A stretch of DNA of 62,422 nucleotides, from the NCBI GenBank assembly GCA_017516885.1, contig JAFXAR010000060.1:1-62422 (forward strand), in the 5' to 3' direction. This document shows positions 54,615 to 62,422 of the stretch, piece by piece. The notes under the pieces are model-generated. The model was not told the DNA's origin and did no database searches. It saw nothing but the letters and a program-made list of their open reading frames with translations. Origin of the DNA: Bacteroidaceae bacterium. GTDB lineage: Bacteria; Bacteroidota; Bacteroidia; Bacteroidales; Bacteroidaceae. A program made the position numbers and the translations under genes. How positions within the stretch are numbered: the first letter of the stretch is position 1; the number at the start of each line of letters is the position of its first letter.

Positions 54615-55025
54615 TTACCAGAACCACCCTTTTTTCTTTTTCTTGGGTTCTTCAGGTTGCTCAGAATATACGTTTCGCCAGTTCTTGCCCTCCTTAATCA
54701 TTGTGTATATAACACCCCAGTCGGGAAGTCCGCCAAGGTTCAGGTCGTCAATGAAGAGGTCGGCGTTGACTTTGTTGTATGCCTCTGAGTTTTCAATCTC
54801 CTCCTCGGGGTAGCTTTTGTTCACTGCAAAGAACTCGACACCGCGTTCGCGGCACCATGCTACAGCCTCTTCAAGTTCCTTGTCGCGGCGCACAGTCCAC
54901 AGGATTAGCTGGTGGCGGTCCTCAATGAGCTTGCGCAGCGTGTATGTCGCAAAAGGCTTCTCTTTTCCAATTTTGGGGTAATCGTGCTCAACGATTGTTC
55001 CGTCAAAGTCAACTGCTATTTTCAT
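54615..55025 (-). CDS. small HAD-like phosphatase
   Basis: A 136-residue protein from ATG 55025 (MKIAVDFDGTIVEHDYP). It has the HAD motif I DFDGT, motif II-like LWTVRR and a late motif FIDDLN. It matches small Bacteroidales HAD-like proteins (the BT0820 type). A short Lys-rich tail ends GWFW. Substrate unknown. Confidence 0.8.
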   Translation of the reverse strand: MKIAVDFDGTIVEHDYPKIGKEKPFATYTLRKLIEDRHQLILWTVRRDKELEEAVAWCRERGVEFFAVNKSYPEEEIENSEAYNKVNADLFIDDLNLGGLPDWGVIYTMIKEGKNWRNVYSEQPEEPKKKKKGWFW

Positions 55026-55031
55026 AAGCAA

Positions 55032-55501
55032 TAAAGTGTTAATTCTTTGCTAATGTAATGTTTTTTTGATAAGTGTGCAATTATTTGCTTGAAAATTAAA
55101 GGCAGTTGCTTTATTTAAAGCTGAAAGCTGAGCCGGAGGCGAAGTTTAGACAACGCTGGCAGCAATTAGTCGCACGAAGCACAGACGCAGTTTGTGCCGT
55201 GCGGGTTGCGATTAGACAGCGTTGTCAAAGCTGAAAGCTGAAAGATGCAACCAGCATCTTCGGCAATGCGAGCAGCGATGGGTCAAGCGCAGCATCGCAG
55301 AATGTGATGCCGCTTGGGTCGCAAAAAGCGAGTGTTGCCAAAGGTGAGAACTGAAAACTGAAAACTGAAAGCTGAGCCGGAGGCGAAGTTTAGACAGCGC
55401 TGGCAGCAATTAGTCGCACGAAGCACAGACGCAGTTTGTGCCGTGCGGGTTGCGATTAGGCAGCGTTGGCAAAGCTGAGAACTGAATGCTGAAGCGGTTT
55501 C
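55032..55501. repeat. gap with two copies of a 112-bp structured repeat and GCTGAAA heptamers
   Basis: Unit 1 (about 55123-55234) and unit 2 (about 55367-55478) are almost identical. Each has nested inverted repeats, for example GACAACGCTG/CAGCGTTGTC in unit 1 and CGCACG ... CGTGCG inside. They are separated by a different hairpin-rich sequence and by tandem GCTGAAA/ACTGAAA heptamers. No coding frame is supported. Confidence 0.8.
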
Positions 55502-56194
55502 TTATATCCACCATTCAAAGAGTATGGCTGCGCCAACTGTCATGCATCCGGCAACGGCAATTGAAAGACTGCTCATCGCTCCCTCAATCTCTCCAATCTC
55601 CATGGCTTTTGATGTGCCCATGACGTGGGTTGAAGTGCCAATGGCAATTCCTTTTGCTATGGGGTGCTTTATGCGAAGAAGGCGGCAGAGCAGGCCACCG
55701 GCAATGTTTCCTATTAGTCCGGTGATTATAATGGACGATACCGTTATTGCTATGTAGCCGTTGAGCTCGGCCGAAAGGCTTATTCCTATTGCGGTGGTTA
55801 TTGACTTTGGCAATAAGGTCACATATTGCGTGTGGTTTAGGCTGAAGGCAAGCGACATGAGGAAAATTGAGAGACTGCTTGTGAGCACTCCTGATGCAAT
55901 TCCGGCGATTATTGCTGTAAGGTTCTTGCGCAGCAGCGATATTTGCTCGTACAAGGGGATTGCAAGCGCTACGGTTGCCGGAGTGAGCAGGTAGGTGATG
56001 TACTTTGCGCTGTTGTTGTATTCGCTGTACTCTATGCCTAAAATGAGCAGCACCGATATTGTTGCGGTTATTGAGAGAAGCAGCGGGTTAAAAAGAAAGA
56101 AGTTCCATCTTCTCTTTATCAGTACGCCTAATATGTATGTGCCTATGCTGAGTGCCGCTCCAAAGAACATGGAGTCCTGCAGTGCCTCTTTCAT
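55502..56194 (-). CDS. lrgB: LrgB/CidB-family membrane protein
   Basis: A 230-residue integral membrane protein from ATG 56194, with about six helices and family segments (IGTSTHVMGTSKAMEIGEIEGAMSSL). LrgB and its partner LrgA are holin/antiholin-like proteins that affect murein hydrolase activity or act as small-metabolite (e.g. pyruvate, glycolate) transporters. Overlaps lrgA by 4 bp (ATGA). Confidence 0.92.
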   Translation of the reverse strand: MKEALQDSMFFGAALSIGTYILGVLIKRRWNFFLFNPLLLSITATISVLLILGIEYSEYNNSAKYITYLLTPATVALAIPLYEQISLLRKNLTAIIAGIASGVLTSSLSIFLMSLAFSLNHTQYVTLLPKSITTAIGISLSAELNGYIAITVSSIIITGLIGNIAGGLLCRLLRIKHPIAKGIAIGTSTHVMGTSKAMEIGEIEGAMSSLSIAVAGCMTVGAAILFEWWI

Positions 56195-56553
56195 TTTTTG
56201 TCCTCCTTTCCTTTGTGCTTTATAATAAGTTGGGTTATGTGTCCGGCTGCTGCAGCTACAAGCACTGTTGAAATTGCTGAAATTACCAGCAGGGCAACAA
56301 TGAATTCCTGCATTGTGCTCCACGATTCAATCAGTCCGGTTGCAGGGGCAATGAACATTAGCGGCATTATAAGGATTAGGAATTTGCCGGTTTCCTTTAC
56401 TTGCGATAATTTTATTGTTTTGGTGCATAGGGCTGTGAATAGTATGGCCATGCCGTATATGCTTGCCGGTATTGGCAAGGGAATTGCTCTGTTTAGCAGT
56501 TCTCCAATGAGGGAGATTGCTATAATTATGCCGAATTGTGCAATGTATTTCAT
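56191..56553 (-). CDS. lrgA: LrgA/CidA-family membrane protein
   Basis: A 120-residue protein with four predicted helices; family signature LNRAIPLPIPASIYGMAILF. Partner of the overlapping lrgB gene. First gene of the pair. Confidence 0.92.
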   Translation of the reverse strand: MKYIAQFGIIIAISLIGELLNRAIPLPIPASIYGMAILFTALCTKTIKLSQVKETGKFLILIMPLMFIAPATGLIESWSTMQEFIVALLVISAISTVLVAAAAGHITQLIIKHKGKEDKK

Positions 56554-56703
56554 GCTTTGCGCTTGTGTTGTAAGCCGATGGTTGTGTGCACCGGTTATTT
56601 TGCCGCAAAGATACGAATTTATTGCAGAATCTCCTTGCGCTTGTTTGCGATAATTGCTGTTGTGAAGCCGTTGCCGTAAAAAAGTGCAGATGAAATACAG
56701 GCT

Positions 56704-57228
56704 TTAAAAGTGATAGTGGAAACTGAACGAGAGGTCGTGGCTGAAACTGAGCCCTAATCCGGGTTCATGCCGGGGGTGGGGCACTTCTCTCTCCCGGTGG
56801 CGGTAACCGATGAATCCAAGGTAGGCCGAAACGCTGAAATGTCTGCTGAGTTTGTAGCTTATGCCGGGCGAAGCGCCTATTCCAAGGCAATAGCCGCTGC
56901 GTCCCTTGCTTGGGTCAATATAGCAAAACTCAAGCATTGCGTTCCAGAAAATCTCCAATCCATTGCTTGTGTAAAGATAATGCCTCAAGTATGGTGTTGC
57001 GGAGTATATATTGCTGCGCGAGCCATTCTCTTTGCTGTATTCGTATCCCAGCTGTGCGCCGAATGCAAACCGTTTGCTTGCGCGGTATCCCACCTCGGGC
57101 GTAAATGAGATTGTAGTGCGCTTGTCGTCGTTGTTGTCCCAAAAACGTATTCCTCCTCCTATGTACACTTGTGCCCCGGCACTTGCGCTCAGCGTTGCAA
57201 TTACTGCTGTAAATACAAACTTTTTCAT
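56704..57228 (-). CDS. small outer-membrane beta-barrel protein
   Basis: A 174-residue protein with a signal peptide (FTAVIATLSASAGAQ) and about eight strands, ending LSFSFHYHF with C-terminal Phe. It is paralogous to the next gene (57365-57871), sharing VYIGGGI near the N-terminus, a G-Y-C/W-GIG-PGI-Y segment and the ending. OmpX/opacity-like barrel; function unknown. Confidence 0.75.
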   Translation of the reverse strand: MKKFVFTAVIATLSASAGAQVYIGGGIRFWDNNDDKRTTISFTPEVGYRASKRFAFGAQLGYEYSKENGSRSNIYSATPYLRHYLYTSNGLEIFWNAMLEFCYIDPSKGRSGYCLGIGASPGISYKLSRHFSVSAYLGFIGYRHREREVPHPRHEPGLGLSFSHDLSFSFHYHF

Positions 57229-57297
57229 TACAATATGTTTTTGTATTTAAACAATGGTAATCCGCTTTTTGCAGTCCCGGAGGTGGAGTTTAAGGTT

Positions 57298-57347
57298 ACT
57301 TTAACCAAAACGGCCATGGCATGAGCCATGGCCGTTTTGGTTAAAGT
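57298..57347. repeat. 23-bp perfect palindrome between two barrel genes
   Basis: ACTTTAACCAAAACGGCCAT begins the left arm (57298-57320), loop ATGA, exact complement 57325-57347. It lacks a T run on either side, so it is not a classical terminator, though it lies 18 bp after a stop codon on the minus strand. Confidence 0.8.
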
Positions 57348-57364
57348 AGTATTAGGATAAATCT

Positions 57365-57871
57365 TTAGAAACTGTAATAAACGCTGAATGAGAGGTCGTT
57401 CCCATTTATTGAAATTGCGGTCTCTTCTCCTAAATCGTCATAGCTTCTGTGTCCAAGCCAACCTATGTGTGCTGCAATAGATAAATGTTCTGTGAAATTG
57501 TAGCCAATACCTGGTTTTACGCCTATGCCCCAACAGAATTGTGAATCGCCTTCATCGGGTTTTATTGTTCCTAATTCCAAGCAACCGTCTGCAAAGAAAG
57601 AGAAACTGCCTGTTTTGAAAAATGTGTAGCGGGCGTATGGATTTATGGCAAACGCGGTATGAGTGTCCTTTGCCCAGTCAACCTCAAGCGTTGCGCCGAC
57701 TGTCCAATTGTCATTGATGCTGTATCCTGCTTCTGGGGTCAAGACGAACTGCGTTGTCTCTACTTTGTTTATTTCGGATTTACCGAAACCAATGCCGCCG
57801 CCAACGTAGAACTGTGCACTTGCAACCATTGTGGTTACCATGAATGCTAAAGTTAATAATACCTTTTTCAT
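57365..57871 (-). CDS. small outer-membrane beta-barrel protein, paralogue
   Basis: A 168-residue protein with a signal peptide (TLAFMVTTMVASAQ), glycine/aromatic-rich strands and terminal YYSF. Paralogue of 56704-57228; both have FYVGGGIGFG-type starts. Function unknown; possibly a small surface barrel. Confidence 0.75.
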   Translation of the reverse strand: MKKVLLTLAFMVTTMVASAQFYVGGGIGFGKSEINKVETTQFVLTPEAGYSINDNWTVGATLEVDWAKDTHTAFAINPYARYTFFKTGSFSFFADGCLELGTIKPDEGDSQFCWGIGVKPGIGYNFTEHLSIAAHIGWLGHRSYDDLGEETAISINGNDLSFSVYYSF

Positions 57872-58367
57872 AGTTTTGTGTTTTAGTTATTTGCCGGAGT
57901 TTATATATGCTGTCTGTCGGTCCGGTGCCAGCAGGCTGTGGCAAATGTATTAAAAAATATTATTACTTGATACCTTTAGCGTATGATTTTTTGATTGATT
58001 TTGTTTTTGTGAGGATGGCGCACAGCTGACTATGTAACTGGCGGGCAAATATAAAAGCGGCAAAAAGGGCGCTATAATAATCAAACAATAACACTTTATC
58101 CATTAACAAAATGATGCAGCTTATTTTTTATATGTCACTTAACTCTTTTGCGCAAATTTTCTGCGTTACGCTTGCCTTCAAAATTCTCGTTTACGCTTAG
58201 TAAATAAACCCATTGATGGATTTTCCTGAAGTGTTGTCTGATATATACGCAGTGCATAATAAGCTGCTTCCTGTTTGTTCTAAAGCAACTGCTGCGTTTG
58301 TTTGAAAATTTATTGGAATCTCAAACAGTTTCTTAATTTGTCCGCTAAATGATGATGTAATTATAAT
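57872..58367. other. gap without recognisable genes
   Basis: AT-rich, with one antisense 66-residue frame (58197-58397) that runs through a terminator hairpin and has no homology signature I recognise. Near 58318-58334 is a CAAACAGTTTCTTA motif like that at 23877. Nothing else is seen. Confidence 0.6.
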
Positions 58368-58402
58368 AAAAGGTGCGCCATTGTTATGCTGGCACACCTT
58401 TT
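58368..58402 (-). terminator. rho-independent terminator of the ECF-sigma operon
   Basis: Minus-strand stem AAAAGGTGTGCCA / TGGCGCACCTTTT (one mismatch) with T run, 15 bp after the stop of the last operon gene. Confidence 0.75.
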
Positions 58403-58417
58403 TAAAAGAATTCAGAC

Positions 58418-58972
58418 TTATTGTTTCTTTTCGTTTTTATCTTTTGGGCTTTGCTTGCGCATCATCTTTTTCATGAGGTCGCGCTGGAATGACATTTCTG
58501 CACGCTGCACTCGCAGAATTTTGCATGCCGGAAGCACTTCAAGGAATTTTTGCGTATATTCCTTTTCAAGCTTGGCTACTTCTATTTTGGCATCGGCCAT
58601 GTTGTTAACTAATTTCCTGCACTGCTCCTCAGTCATCTTTTCGTGGCGTTTCTTGTTGATGTCCTTGTGGGCGTTGCGTTCAATTTCAAACTTTTTCTTC
58701 TGCTTTTCAAAGAAAAGCGGGAAGAATGCATCGGCCTCCTCTTGCGTCAGACCGGCTTTTTCCTTTATGTATTCTTTTTGCTTGGCCTGGAACTCTTCGG
58801 GAGAGAAATGTCTCCTTGGCTTCTTCTCTTTCTGCTCCTGGGCAAAAATGCCAGGGGTTATGGCAAGGATAAAAAACAGTGCAGTTAAAATCCTTATTGC
58901 CGATGATGCCGTTCTTTTTGGCATTGTCATGCCTTTTACAGACTTTTCCATTTTATTCCTTATTTTATTCAT
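58418..58972 (-). CDS. Spy/CpxP-like periplasmic protein
   Basis: A 184-residue protein with an internal signal sequence (AIRILTALFFILAITPGIFAQ) and a basic, helical mature part. LTQEEADAFFPLFFEKQKKKF resembles the LTxxQ-type repeat of Spy/CpxP periplasmic chaperones; KKK-rich tail. Start overlaps the previous gene by 8 bp; an internal ATG at 58951 is possible. Position downstream of an ECF sigma and anti-sigma candidate suggests an envelope stress response. Confidence 0.7.
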   Translation of the reverse strand: MNKIRNKMEKSVKGMTMPKRTASSAIRILTALFFILAITPGIFAQEQKEKKPRRHFSPEEFQAKQKEYIKEKAGLTQEEADAFFPLFFEKQKKKFEIERNAHKDINKKRHEKMTEEQCRKLVNNMADAKIEVAKLEKEYTQKFLEVLPACKILRVQRAEMSFQRDLMKKMMRKQSPKDKNEKKQ

Positions 58973-59342
58973 CTTCGGTTAGATAGCAGTAGAATGCGTA
59001 TTCGCTTATCTGGTAGTTGTCGAATACGTTGTCAATGTATTCGCTCTCATTTTCCCTGTCGCTGTTGTTTTGTGCAATTTCCCGCGATGATGCGCTGCGT
59101 GCGGTTGCAGGGCGGTTGTCGTTCGTGTCGGGAACTGGCATAGTGTGGACAGCAATGCCTATTATGATAGCGAACATGGCTGCGTAGCTAAAGTATGAGG
59201 CGTACTTATGTATGCGGCGCGGGCTGGTGGGGACTGCCTTTGGCTCTCCGCATGTAACCTCCTTTATTCTTGAATTCAGTGTCTCAAAATATCCTTTGGG
59301 GACAGTGAATTGCTTTCTGTTCTTGTAGTCTTCTAACTTCAT
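58965..59342 (-). CDS. membrane protein, probable anti-sigma-like regulator
   Basis: A 125-residue protein. The N-terminal about 48 residues are cytoplasmic, followed by one transmembrane helix (ASYFSYAAMFAIIIGIAVHTM), and an acidic periplasmic tail ending in DE. The N-terminal VPKGYFETLNSRI is typical of the small membrane proteins found next to ECF sigma genes in Bacteroidales. No zinc (ZAS) motif is seen, so the inhibitory mode is unclear. Overlaps the Spy-like gene by 8 bp. Confidence 0.65.
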   Translation of the reverse strand: MKLEDYKNRKQFTVPKGYFETLNSRIKEVTCGEPKAVPTSPRRIHKYASYFSYAAMFAIIIGIAVHTMPVPDTNDNRPATARSASSREIAQNNSDRENESEYIDNVFDNYQISEYAFYCYLTEDE

Positions 59343-59386
59343 CTTTTCGCTATTCCTTTTATTTGATAGTGCTATGGGTTAAAAGT

Positions 59387-59941
59387 TTAATCCTTGCCGT
59401 TTAAATATTCTTCTATCTTTTTTGTTGCTATGTGGTACGACGCCTTTAGAGCGCCTACGCTTGTTCCAAGTATTTCTGACATATCTTCGTATTTCATCTC
59501 CTCAAAATACCTCATGTTGAATGTGAGGCGCTGCTTTTCGGGCAGGCGGCTTACTGCTTCCTGGAAAAGTTTGTCGGCCTCTTCTCCATTGAAATATGCA
59601 TCGCTTTCAAGCTGGTCGGCCACTTCGCCCTCGGGGCTGCTAAGTGACACATGCTCGTGCTTGTTCTTGTTCAGCCAGGTGAGCGTTTCGTTTATTGCTA
59701 TGCGGTAGAGCCAGGTTGATATTTGTGACTCTCCGCGGAATTTGTCAATGTTCATCCATGCCTTGACAAAGGTGTTTTGTACAAGGTCGTCGGCATCATC
59801 GTGCGAGAGTACCATGCGCCTTATGTGCCAGTAAATCTTTTGGCTGTACTGCTCAACAATGGCCGAAAAGGCATCGGCCTGAAGGTTCTTCTCCTTCAAG
59901 CACTCTATAATCTCTTTCTCGTTGTATGCTTTCTTTGCCAT
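59387..59941 (-). CDS. ECF-type RNA polymerase sigma factor
   Basis: A 184-residue sigma-70 family member with region 2 (DDADDLVQNTFVKAWMNIDKF, STWLYRIAINETLTW) and region 4 (LPEKQRLTFNMRYFEEMKYEDMSEILG). No region 1/3. First gene of the sigma/anti-sigma/Spy-like operon. Confidence 0.93.
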   Translation of the reverse strand: MAKKAYNEKEIIECLKEKNLQADAFSAIVEQYSQKIYWHIRRMVLSHDDADDLVQNTFVKAWMNIDKFRGESQISTWLYRIAINETLTWLNKNKHEHVSLSSPEGEVADQLESDAYFNGEEADKLFQEAVSRLPEKQRLTFNMRYFEEMKYEDMSEILGTSVGALKASYHIATKKIEEYLNGKD

Positions 59942-60018
59942 TGTCAGTCTAATGATTTAGACTCATTTTTGCTTGAAAGGTTTAGAAGCTGTTGCTATAA
60001 AAAATCCTATGCACGGCA

Positions 60019-60936
60019 TTATGCTATACTGAACACCTTGCCTTCGTCGGCGCTCTCGGTGTTGGGGAATATTTCAGCAGCTTCGGCGCGCAGTTCCTCT
60101 GTACTGTCGTAGCGCGATGAATAGTGTCCTATTATAAGTCTTTTTGCATTTGCGCCCAAGGCTATCTCAGCGGCCTGTCTTGCTGTGCTGTGGTGGGTTG
60201 TTGCCGCGCGGCCTTTTTCGCTTTCGGCGAATGTGGCTTCGTGATATAGCATGTCAACATCCTTCAGGTATATGTTATTTTCGGGGCAGGGCAGTGTGTC
60301 GCTGCAATATGCGTAGCTGCGTGACGGGTCGGCATCTTTTGTAAGGCGGCTGTTGGGTATTGTTTCGCCCTCGGGGGTAGTGTAGTCGGCGCCGTCCTTT
60401 ATTGTCTGGCGCATGTAAGTGGGGATATTGTAATAGTTCACAGCATCTCCAATAAGATGCCTCTTTTTGGGCTTTTCCCTGAAGAGGAATCCGCAGCATG
60501 GAATACGGTGTTTCAGCGGGAGTGTTTCCACTGTAATGGTGTTGTCCTCATAGATTGTGGCATGCTCAGCGGCGTTTATGTTGTGAAAGATTATTGGGAA
60601 TACAATTCCTTTGCCAAAGTATTCAATCTGTGGCTTCATGAGCCGTTCAAGTTCCTTTTCGGCATATATGTGGAGCGGGGCGGTGCGCCCGAGCAGTCCG
60701 AATGTGGAAATCAGTCCTATGAGCCCGAAGCAGTGGTCGCCGTGAAGATGCGATATGAATATGTGGTTTATGAAGGAGAAGTGTATGTGGTTTTTGCGCA
60801 GCTGAAGCTGTGTCCCTTCTCCACAGTCAATCATAAAGAGCTTGTTGCCAATTTTAACAATTTGCGAACTGGCATTGTGGCGTGTGGTTGGCAGCGCCGA
60901 ACCGCAACCCAAAATATGTACTTCAAATGATTCCAT
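60019..60936 (-). CDS. rnz: ribonuclease Z
   Basis: A 305-residue tRNA 3' endonuclease, from ATG 60936 (MESFEVHILGCGSALPT). The metallo-beta-lactamase HLHGDHCFGL (HxHxDH) near residue 63, YHEATF near 211 and GHYSSRYDS near 270 mark the zinc site and the rnz domain. It processes the CCA-less tRNA precursors in this organism. A perfect -7 box (TAAATTTG, 60943-60950) lies immediately before the start codon. Confidence 0.95.
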   Translation of the reverse strand: MESFEVHILGCGSALPTTRHNASSQIVKIGNKLFMIDCGEGTQLQLRKNHIHFSFINHIFISHLHGDHCFGLIGLISTFGLLGRTAPLHIYAEKELERLMKPQIEYFGKGIVFPIIFHNINAAEHATIYEDNTITVETLPLKHRIPCCGFLFREKPKKRHLIGDAVNYYNIPTYMRQTIKDGADYTTPEGETIPNSRLTKDADPSRSYAYCSDTLPCPENNIYLKDVDMLYHEATFAESEKGRAATTHHSTARQAAEIALGANAKRLIIGHYSSRYDSTEELRAEAAEIFPNTESADEGKVFSIA

Positions 60937-60942
60937 GCATTG

Positions 60943-60950
60943 CAAATTTA
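60943..60950 (-). promoter_or_regulatory. -7 box TAAATTTG directly upstream of rnz
   Basis: Perfect TAnnTTTG match on the minus strand ending 7 bp before the ATG at 60936, consistent with a leaderless or near-leaderless transcript; a second copy of the octamer is at 60971-60978. Confidence 0.55.
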
Positions 60951-61014
60951 CTCATTTGCAATATATAATGCAAATTTATAATGAAACATTCCTCTGTCCC
61001 GGTTGCGTTATAGA

Positions 61015-61047
61015 AATAGGGCGACTTTTTTTTGAAGTCGCCCTATT
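61015..61047 (-). terminator. rho-independent terminator of rpsA
   Basis: Minus-strand stem AATAGGGCGACTT / AAGTCGCCCTATT with an A-rich loop; T-rich flank. 28 bp after the rpsA stop. Confidence 0.8.
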
Positions 61048-61074
61048 CCAGTTATTTGTTGAATAATTGTATTA

Positions 61075-62422
61075 TTATTCGCCAGCCTCGAGCTTGCTCT
61101 TGAGTGCAGCAAGTGCATCAATGTCGCCAAGTGTTGTAGAAGCGGCCTGGTTCTGGATAGCAGGTGTCTGCTCCTCAGCAGCCTTCTTGCTCTTGCGAGC
61201 TGCAGCTGCAGCCTTCTTCTCAGCCTTCTCCTCCTCCTTAGCAGCATCCTCGAAAATGCGGCTGTGTGACAGGATGATTCTCTTAGCCTCCTTGTTGAAC
61301 TCGATTACCTTGAACTGGAGCTTCTCCTCAGCAGCAGCCTGTGTGCCGTCCTCCTTAACGAGGTGCTTAGGAGTAGCGAAGCCCTCAACGCCGTAAGGCA
61401 ATGATACTACTGCGCCCTTGTCGATGAGCTCTGTGATAACGCCCTCGTGGATTGAGCCAACTGTAAATACTGTCTCAAATACATCCCATGGGTTCTCCTC
61501 GAGCTGCTTGTGGCCAAGGCTCAGACGGCGGTTCTCCTTGTCAATTTCAAGTACCTGAACATCGATAGCCTCGCCAATCTGTGTGAACTCAGATGGGTGC
61601 TTAACCTTCTTTGTCCAAGAGAGGTCGCTGATGTGGATAAGGCCGTCAACACCCTCCTCAATCTCAACAAAGATACCGAAGTTTGTGAAGTTGCGTACCT
61701 TAGCTGTGTGCTTTGAACCGATAGGATACTTCTCGTCAATGTTTGTCCAGGGATCTTCCTTGAGCTGCTTGATACCTAGTGACATCTTGCGCTCGTCGCG
61801 GTCGAGTGTGAGGATAACTGCCTCTACCTCTTCGCCAACCTTCATGAAGTCCTGAGCTGAACGCAGGTGCTGGTTCCAAGACATCTCTGAAACGTGGATA
61901 AGGCCCTCAACGCCCGGAGCAATCTCAATGAATGCGCCGTAGTCTGCCATAACAACAACCTTGCCCTTAACAACGTCGCCAACCTTGAGGTCTGCATCAA
62001 TTGCATCCCATGGGTGTGGAGTAAGCTGCTTCAAGCCGAGAGCGATGCGCTTCTTCTCGTCATCGAAGTCAAGGATAACAACATTGATCTTCTGGTCAAG
62101 CGCAACAACCTCTGTAGGATCGTTTACGCGGCCCCAAGAGAGGTCTGTGATGTGGATAAGACCGTCAACACCGCCGAGGTCGATGAATACACCGTAAGAT
62201 GTGATGTTCTTAACTGTACCCTCAAGTACCTGACCCTTCTCAAGTGTGCTGATAATCTTCTTCTTCTGCTCCTCAAGCTCAGCCTCGATGAGTGCCTTGT
62301 GAGAAACAACAACGTTTTTGAATTCCTGATTGATCTTGACAATCTTGAAGTCTTCTGTCTGGCCAACGTATGCATCGTAGTCACGGATAGGCTTAACGTC
62401 AATCTGTGAGCCTGGCAAGAAT
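61075..62422 (-). CDS. rpsA: 30S ribosomal protein S1, 3' part
   Basis: The frame continues to the window edge, so the N-terminus is outside; about 449 residues are visible. Four complete S1/OB domains are seen (beginning VLEGTVKNITSYGVFIDLGG, VVKGKVVVMADYGAFIEI, TAKVRNFTNFGIFVEIEE and HEGVITELIDKGAVVSLPYG), then a Lys/Ala-rich C-terminal tail. S1 binds mRNA on the 30S subunit. Codon use is strongly biased, fitting high expression. Confidence 0.96.
   Translation of the reverse strand, partial: FLPGSQIDVKPIRDYDAYVGQTEDFKIVKINQEFKNVVVSHKALIEAELEEQKKKIISTLEKGQVLEGTVKNITSYGVFIDLGGVDGLIHITDLSWGRVNDPTEVVALDQKINVVILDFDDEKKRIALGLKQLTPHPWDAIDADLKVGDVVKGKVVVMADYGAFIEIAPGVEGLIHVSEMSWNQHLRSAQDFMKVGEEVEAVILTLDRDERKMSLGIKQLKEDPWTNIDEKYPIGSKHTAKVRNFTNFGIFVEIEEGVDGLIHISDLSWTKKVKHPSEFTQIGEAIDVQVLEIDKENRRLSLGHKQLEENPWDVFETVFTVGSIHEGVITELIDKGAVVSLPYGVEGFATPKHLVKEDGTQAAAEEKLQFKVIEFNKEAKRIILSHSRIFEDAAKEEEKAEKKAAAAARKSKKAAEEQTPAIQNQAASTTLGDIDALAALKSKLEAGE

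Noticed and set aside
58197-58397. 66-residue minus-strand protein
   Set aside because: It begins inside a terminator hairpin and has no recognisable family or signal.

Overview
This 62.4 kb window looks like an ordinary chromosomal stretch of a member of the order Bacteroidales (phylum Bacteroidota). The evidence is the repeated Bacteroidota-type -7 promoter box TAnnTTTG upstream of many genes, a type-B type IX secretion sorting domain (5103-5831), PorT-like and other small outer-membrane barrels, a long Ala/Glu tail on ribosomal protein S16, a fused NfnAB-type oxidoreductase, a BspA-type leucine-rich repeat protein, FISUMP and SUMF1/FGE domains, and DUF2027-Smr and DUF4919 families. I do not assign a genus.

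Layout. 1-1287 is the 3' part of a large FISUMP + SUMF1 protein cut by the window edge, followed by about 690 bp of structured repeats. 1975-12058 holds an envelope operon (LysM/periplasmic-binding protein and barrel), a T9SS cargo protein, uvrA, a PLD-type cardiolipin synthase, a degenerate S41 protease and rpsP. 12199-23873 holds a barrel, a phosphoesterase, an AraC regulator, two radical SAM proteins, tRNA-His, a TonB-domain protein, an ATP-grasp-like protein, endonuclease IV, a YhhQ queuosine-precursor transporter, serS and the NfnAB fusion. 23921-33320 contains two transmembrane Ser/Thr kinases, with a lytic transglycosylase, udk, fba, queA and a BspA-like LRR protein between them. The second kinase carries FISUMP + SUMF1 domains and is a paralogue of the gene at the left edge. 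34041-37156 has DUF2027-Smr, pepT and a nitrilase-family amidase. 37263-44010 is a phosphate regulon: phoB/phoR-like two-component pair, divergent porin-pstSCAB, and a Pho-box-like direct repeat at the promoter. 44155-54101 carries an HsdR_N protein, holA, a RecB-like nuclease, DUF4919, a GH13 amylase, fabD, a DASS transporter, a LysR regulator and an acyl-ACP thioesterase. 54371-62422 has tRNA-Lys, a HAD-like protein, structured repeats, lrgAB, two barrels, an ECF sigma/anti-sigma/Spy-like operon, rnz and the 3' part of rpsA.

Most interesting signal. The two FISUMP-SUMF1 proteins (left edge, and 30927-33320) differ in two sharply bounded windows. There, 34 aligned codons differ at positions 1 and 2 while the third base is almost always unchanged, and the codons are mostly NNY. 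Flanking DNA, including 104 bp of non-coding DNA after the stop codon, is nearly identical. This is the footprint expected of adenine-directed mutagenic homing by a diversity-generating retroelement (DGR) from AAY template codons. The complete gene encodes a cytoplasmic kinase domain, a transmembrane helix and an extracytoplasmic C-type-lectin-like domain pair with two variable regions, so it reads as a hypervariable bacterial receptor kinase. No reverse transcriptase or template repeat is in the window, so the mutator would have to act from elsewhere. A 12-bp inverted repeat and two copies of a roughly 175-bp multi-hairpin element follow each gene.

Other points: a Pho box immediately abutting a -7 element, a 19-bp perfect stem ending three bases before the queA start codon, a radical SAM gene overlapping the queuosine-precursor transporter gene, an S41 protease homologue lacking both catalytic residues, and several families of intergenic structured repeats.
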